Below, piece by piece: positions 62,843-64,000 of a stretch of 64,000 bases of DNA. The stretch is from the NCBI GenBank assembly GCA_964016985.1, contig OZ024827.1, positions 19,175,275 to 19,239,274 of the forward strand, in the 5' to 3' direction. The stretch's first letter is position 1. Every line of letters begins with the position of its first letter. The notes beneath the pieces are model-generated. The model was not told where the DNA came from. It worked only from the letters and a program-made list of their open reading frames with translations, and made no database searches. This DNA is from Anodontia alba (taxonomy: Eukaryota; Mollusca; Bivalvia; Lucinida; Lucinidae). Position numbers and translations under genes: made by a program.

Positions 62843-63088
62843 AAAAAGGTAAGAGAAAAGTCCAGGGAGTGCCACAATCACAAACCGCAGCCCTTCCCAG
62901 ACCCCAAGAGGAAGAGGAAACCGACAAATCTAAACAAGCACAAAACGAACAAACGTACGAAAAGCACTAAGATTAGATCTCTCTTCCCCAAGCGAGGCAA
63001 TCGCAATACTTAAAAGGACTGAAAAACACAAGAACAAAATGACACACAGAAAGACACACAACAAATCGCCTCGTAGAATAAACCACCG
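62843..63088 (+). mobile_element. Insertion of the lysine-rich ORF piece inside the RT
   Basis: About 245 bp matching 4071-4310, joined in frame behind 'ISKLIRFARASS'. RT-family sequence resumes after 'ataaacc' with 'TDLNDFNYRNKALTAKLL'. It shares 'cgaacaaacgtacg' with the copy at 63500-64000 rather than 'caaacaaacgtacg' of 4.1 kb, so the source is probably the neighbouring inverted copy. Confidence 0.75.
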
Positions 63089-63499
63089 ATCTTAATGACT
63101 TTAACTACCGTAATAAAGCCCTTACTGCCAAACTTCTTAGGCAGGGCTATCGTTATTTTAAACTTCGTAAGGCGTTTTCGAAATTTTATCGCAGACACAG
63201 TGCGTTGTTAGAAAAATATAGCGTCAGTCTGAAAACACCACTGCAACAAGGTATATCGGAACCCGAATTTTACGGTGTCGTAGTGTACAGATTTAGAAAA
63301 ATTGTAGGTAAATCTAACTTTTCGGAGCAATTCAGAAAACTTATTAACCGTTATAAAAGAATTGGCTATAGCCTGGATATTATGCGACAGACTGCATGCC
63401 TAGTTGTCAACCCAATCATTGTTGATGGCTATGCTTCACTCTTTAATTGCACGACGGCGGTTCGGGCCTCAGACTCAATGACGGCCTCTTCTTAAACTT

Positions 63500-64000
63500 T
63501 AACCAGTGGGTTGGGGCTTGACGATATGTCTTTGGCTTGGCCCGCCGTGGTTCAACTTTTGGTTTTCATTTACTCTGGCATACAGTAGAATTAGCCATGA
63601 GTACTCGTCTTTGTTTATTATAGTGATTAATTTGATTTTTATGCTTTCGCTTTGATGCATTGACTGAGTTGGGAGCCTTTATGCGAACCGAATTTTTATG
63701 TGTTTCTGTAGCATCGGGACCCAGGGTGAAGTTAGCTAGCTGTAAATGTGCTTTAAACCCCGCGGTGGTTAACTCTACAGACCGTTCTAAGTCGGTGGTC
63801 CCGGTGTTAGTCTTACTCTTTGTTGCTTTGTGGTTTATTCTACGAGGCGATTTGTTGTATGTCTTTCCGTGTGTCATTTTGTTCTTGTGTTTTTCAGTCC
63901 TTTTAGTATTGCGATTACCTCGCTTGGGGAAGAGAGAGCTAATCTTAGTGCTTTTCGTACGTTTGTTCGATTTGTGCTTGTTTAGATTTGTCGGTTTCCT
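63500..64000 (-). mobile_element. Inverted copy of the lysine-rich ORF region, cut by the window edge
   Basis: On the minus strand the ORF is open from the window edge to TGA at 63566, with first ATG at 63877 and 'RIKAPNSVNASKRKHKNQ' near its end. It sits tail-to-tail with the RT, five bases after the stop. Tandem or inverted partial copies are usual for Penelope-like insertions. Confidence 0.65.

Larger units (their letters stand above)
60477..63495 (+). pseudogene. Penelope-like retroelement, GIY-YIG nuclease before RT (Naiad type), decayed
   Basis: Segments in order: cysteine cluster 'CNVKSCICCNH' (60498-60530); after a frameshift 'QYVGQTKRALKTRFKEH', the YIG half of a GIY-YIG nuclease, continuing to 'WINRLQTPFPLGFND' by about 60880; linker 'SGRHQMLSKLASLSVSSLRK'; a TGA-D-C motif at 61332; 'SKGPKYRFPAHIDF'; 'PADKAANNVVVV-TGA-RLYY'; 'LPTLYWLPKLHKRPYKARFI'; RT motif A 'TYDFSTLYTTLPH' (Asp at 62170); 'GIPMGTNCAPLVADLF'; catalytic 'YLDD' at 62553; 'DKRDDFDFDIVNFPFLDGDV'; a 245-bp insertion; and the C-terminal 'GYRYFKLRKAFSKFYRRH' to TAA 63493. 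RT follows EN, opposite to canonical Penelope/Poseidon. At least five frameshifts, an apparent deletion over the GIY half and the insertion make it inactive. Confidence 0.88.

Overview
This is animal nuclear DNA with introns, AT-rich intergenic sequence, tRNA-derived SINEs, several MITE families, mariner elements, a non-LTR retrotransposon and a Penelope-like element. The repeats (hairpins with a 'cagacgccgc...gcggcgtctg' core, 'gctcacctga ... gtgatcacaa' terminal sequences around tandem arrays, SINE tails with a 'cgtaaaaccc' core) look like those of bivalve molluscs, most likely a heterodont clam. The taxon is inferred from repeat style only.

The main feature is a giant imperfect palindrome. 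Bases 1-27630 (left arm, running off the window edge) are the reverse complement of about 30159-55949 (right arm), with a 2.5 kb single-copy spacer at 27631-30158. By eye the arms look about 98% identical. They differ by indels, including a 1.34 kb mariner present only in the left arm and a roughly 0.47 kb tandem-array segment missing from the right arm. Almost every feature before 27630 therefore has a mirror partner.

Each arm carries an omega-class glutathione S-transferase (GSTO) gene, and the two genes point away from the spacer. Four exons per copy (106, 211, 127 and 239 nt) join in phase through GT-AG sites into one GSTO reading frame from just before the catalytic cysteine to the stop. 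They are 23300->7211 on the minus strand and 34454->48802 on the plus strand. The start-codon exon was not found. Two further exon-like stretches, each with a strong acceptor and a stop, lie near the spacer in each arm and may be terminal exons of another gene.

The spacer holds the 5' part of a non-LTR retrotransposon: an endonuclease ORF with a hydrophobic N-terminus and a 2A-like motif whose last proline is serine. The left arm joins it inside the ORF, and the join falls in the middle of a hairpin MITE.

From about 56 to 58.2 kb the sequence is more of the same tandem repeats, and 58.2-60.4 kb has no gene I can support. At 60.5-63.5 kb is a decayed Penelope-like retroelement with the GIY-YIG nuclease before the reverse transcriptase (Naiad-type order). 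Two in-frame TGA codons sit where I expect conserved cysteines, which fits the selenoprotein-encoding Naiads reported from clams. A piece of a lysine-rich ORF is inserted in its RT, and an inverted copy of that ORF follows it.
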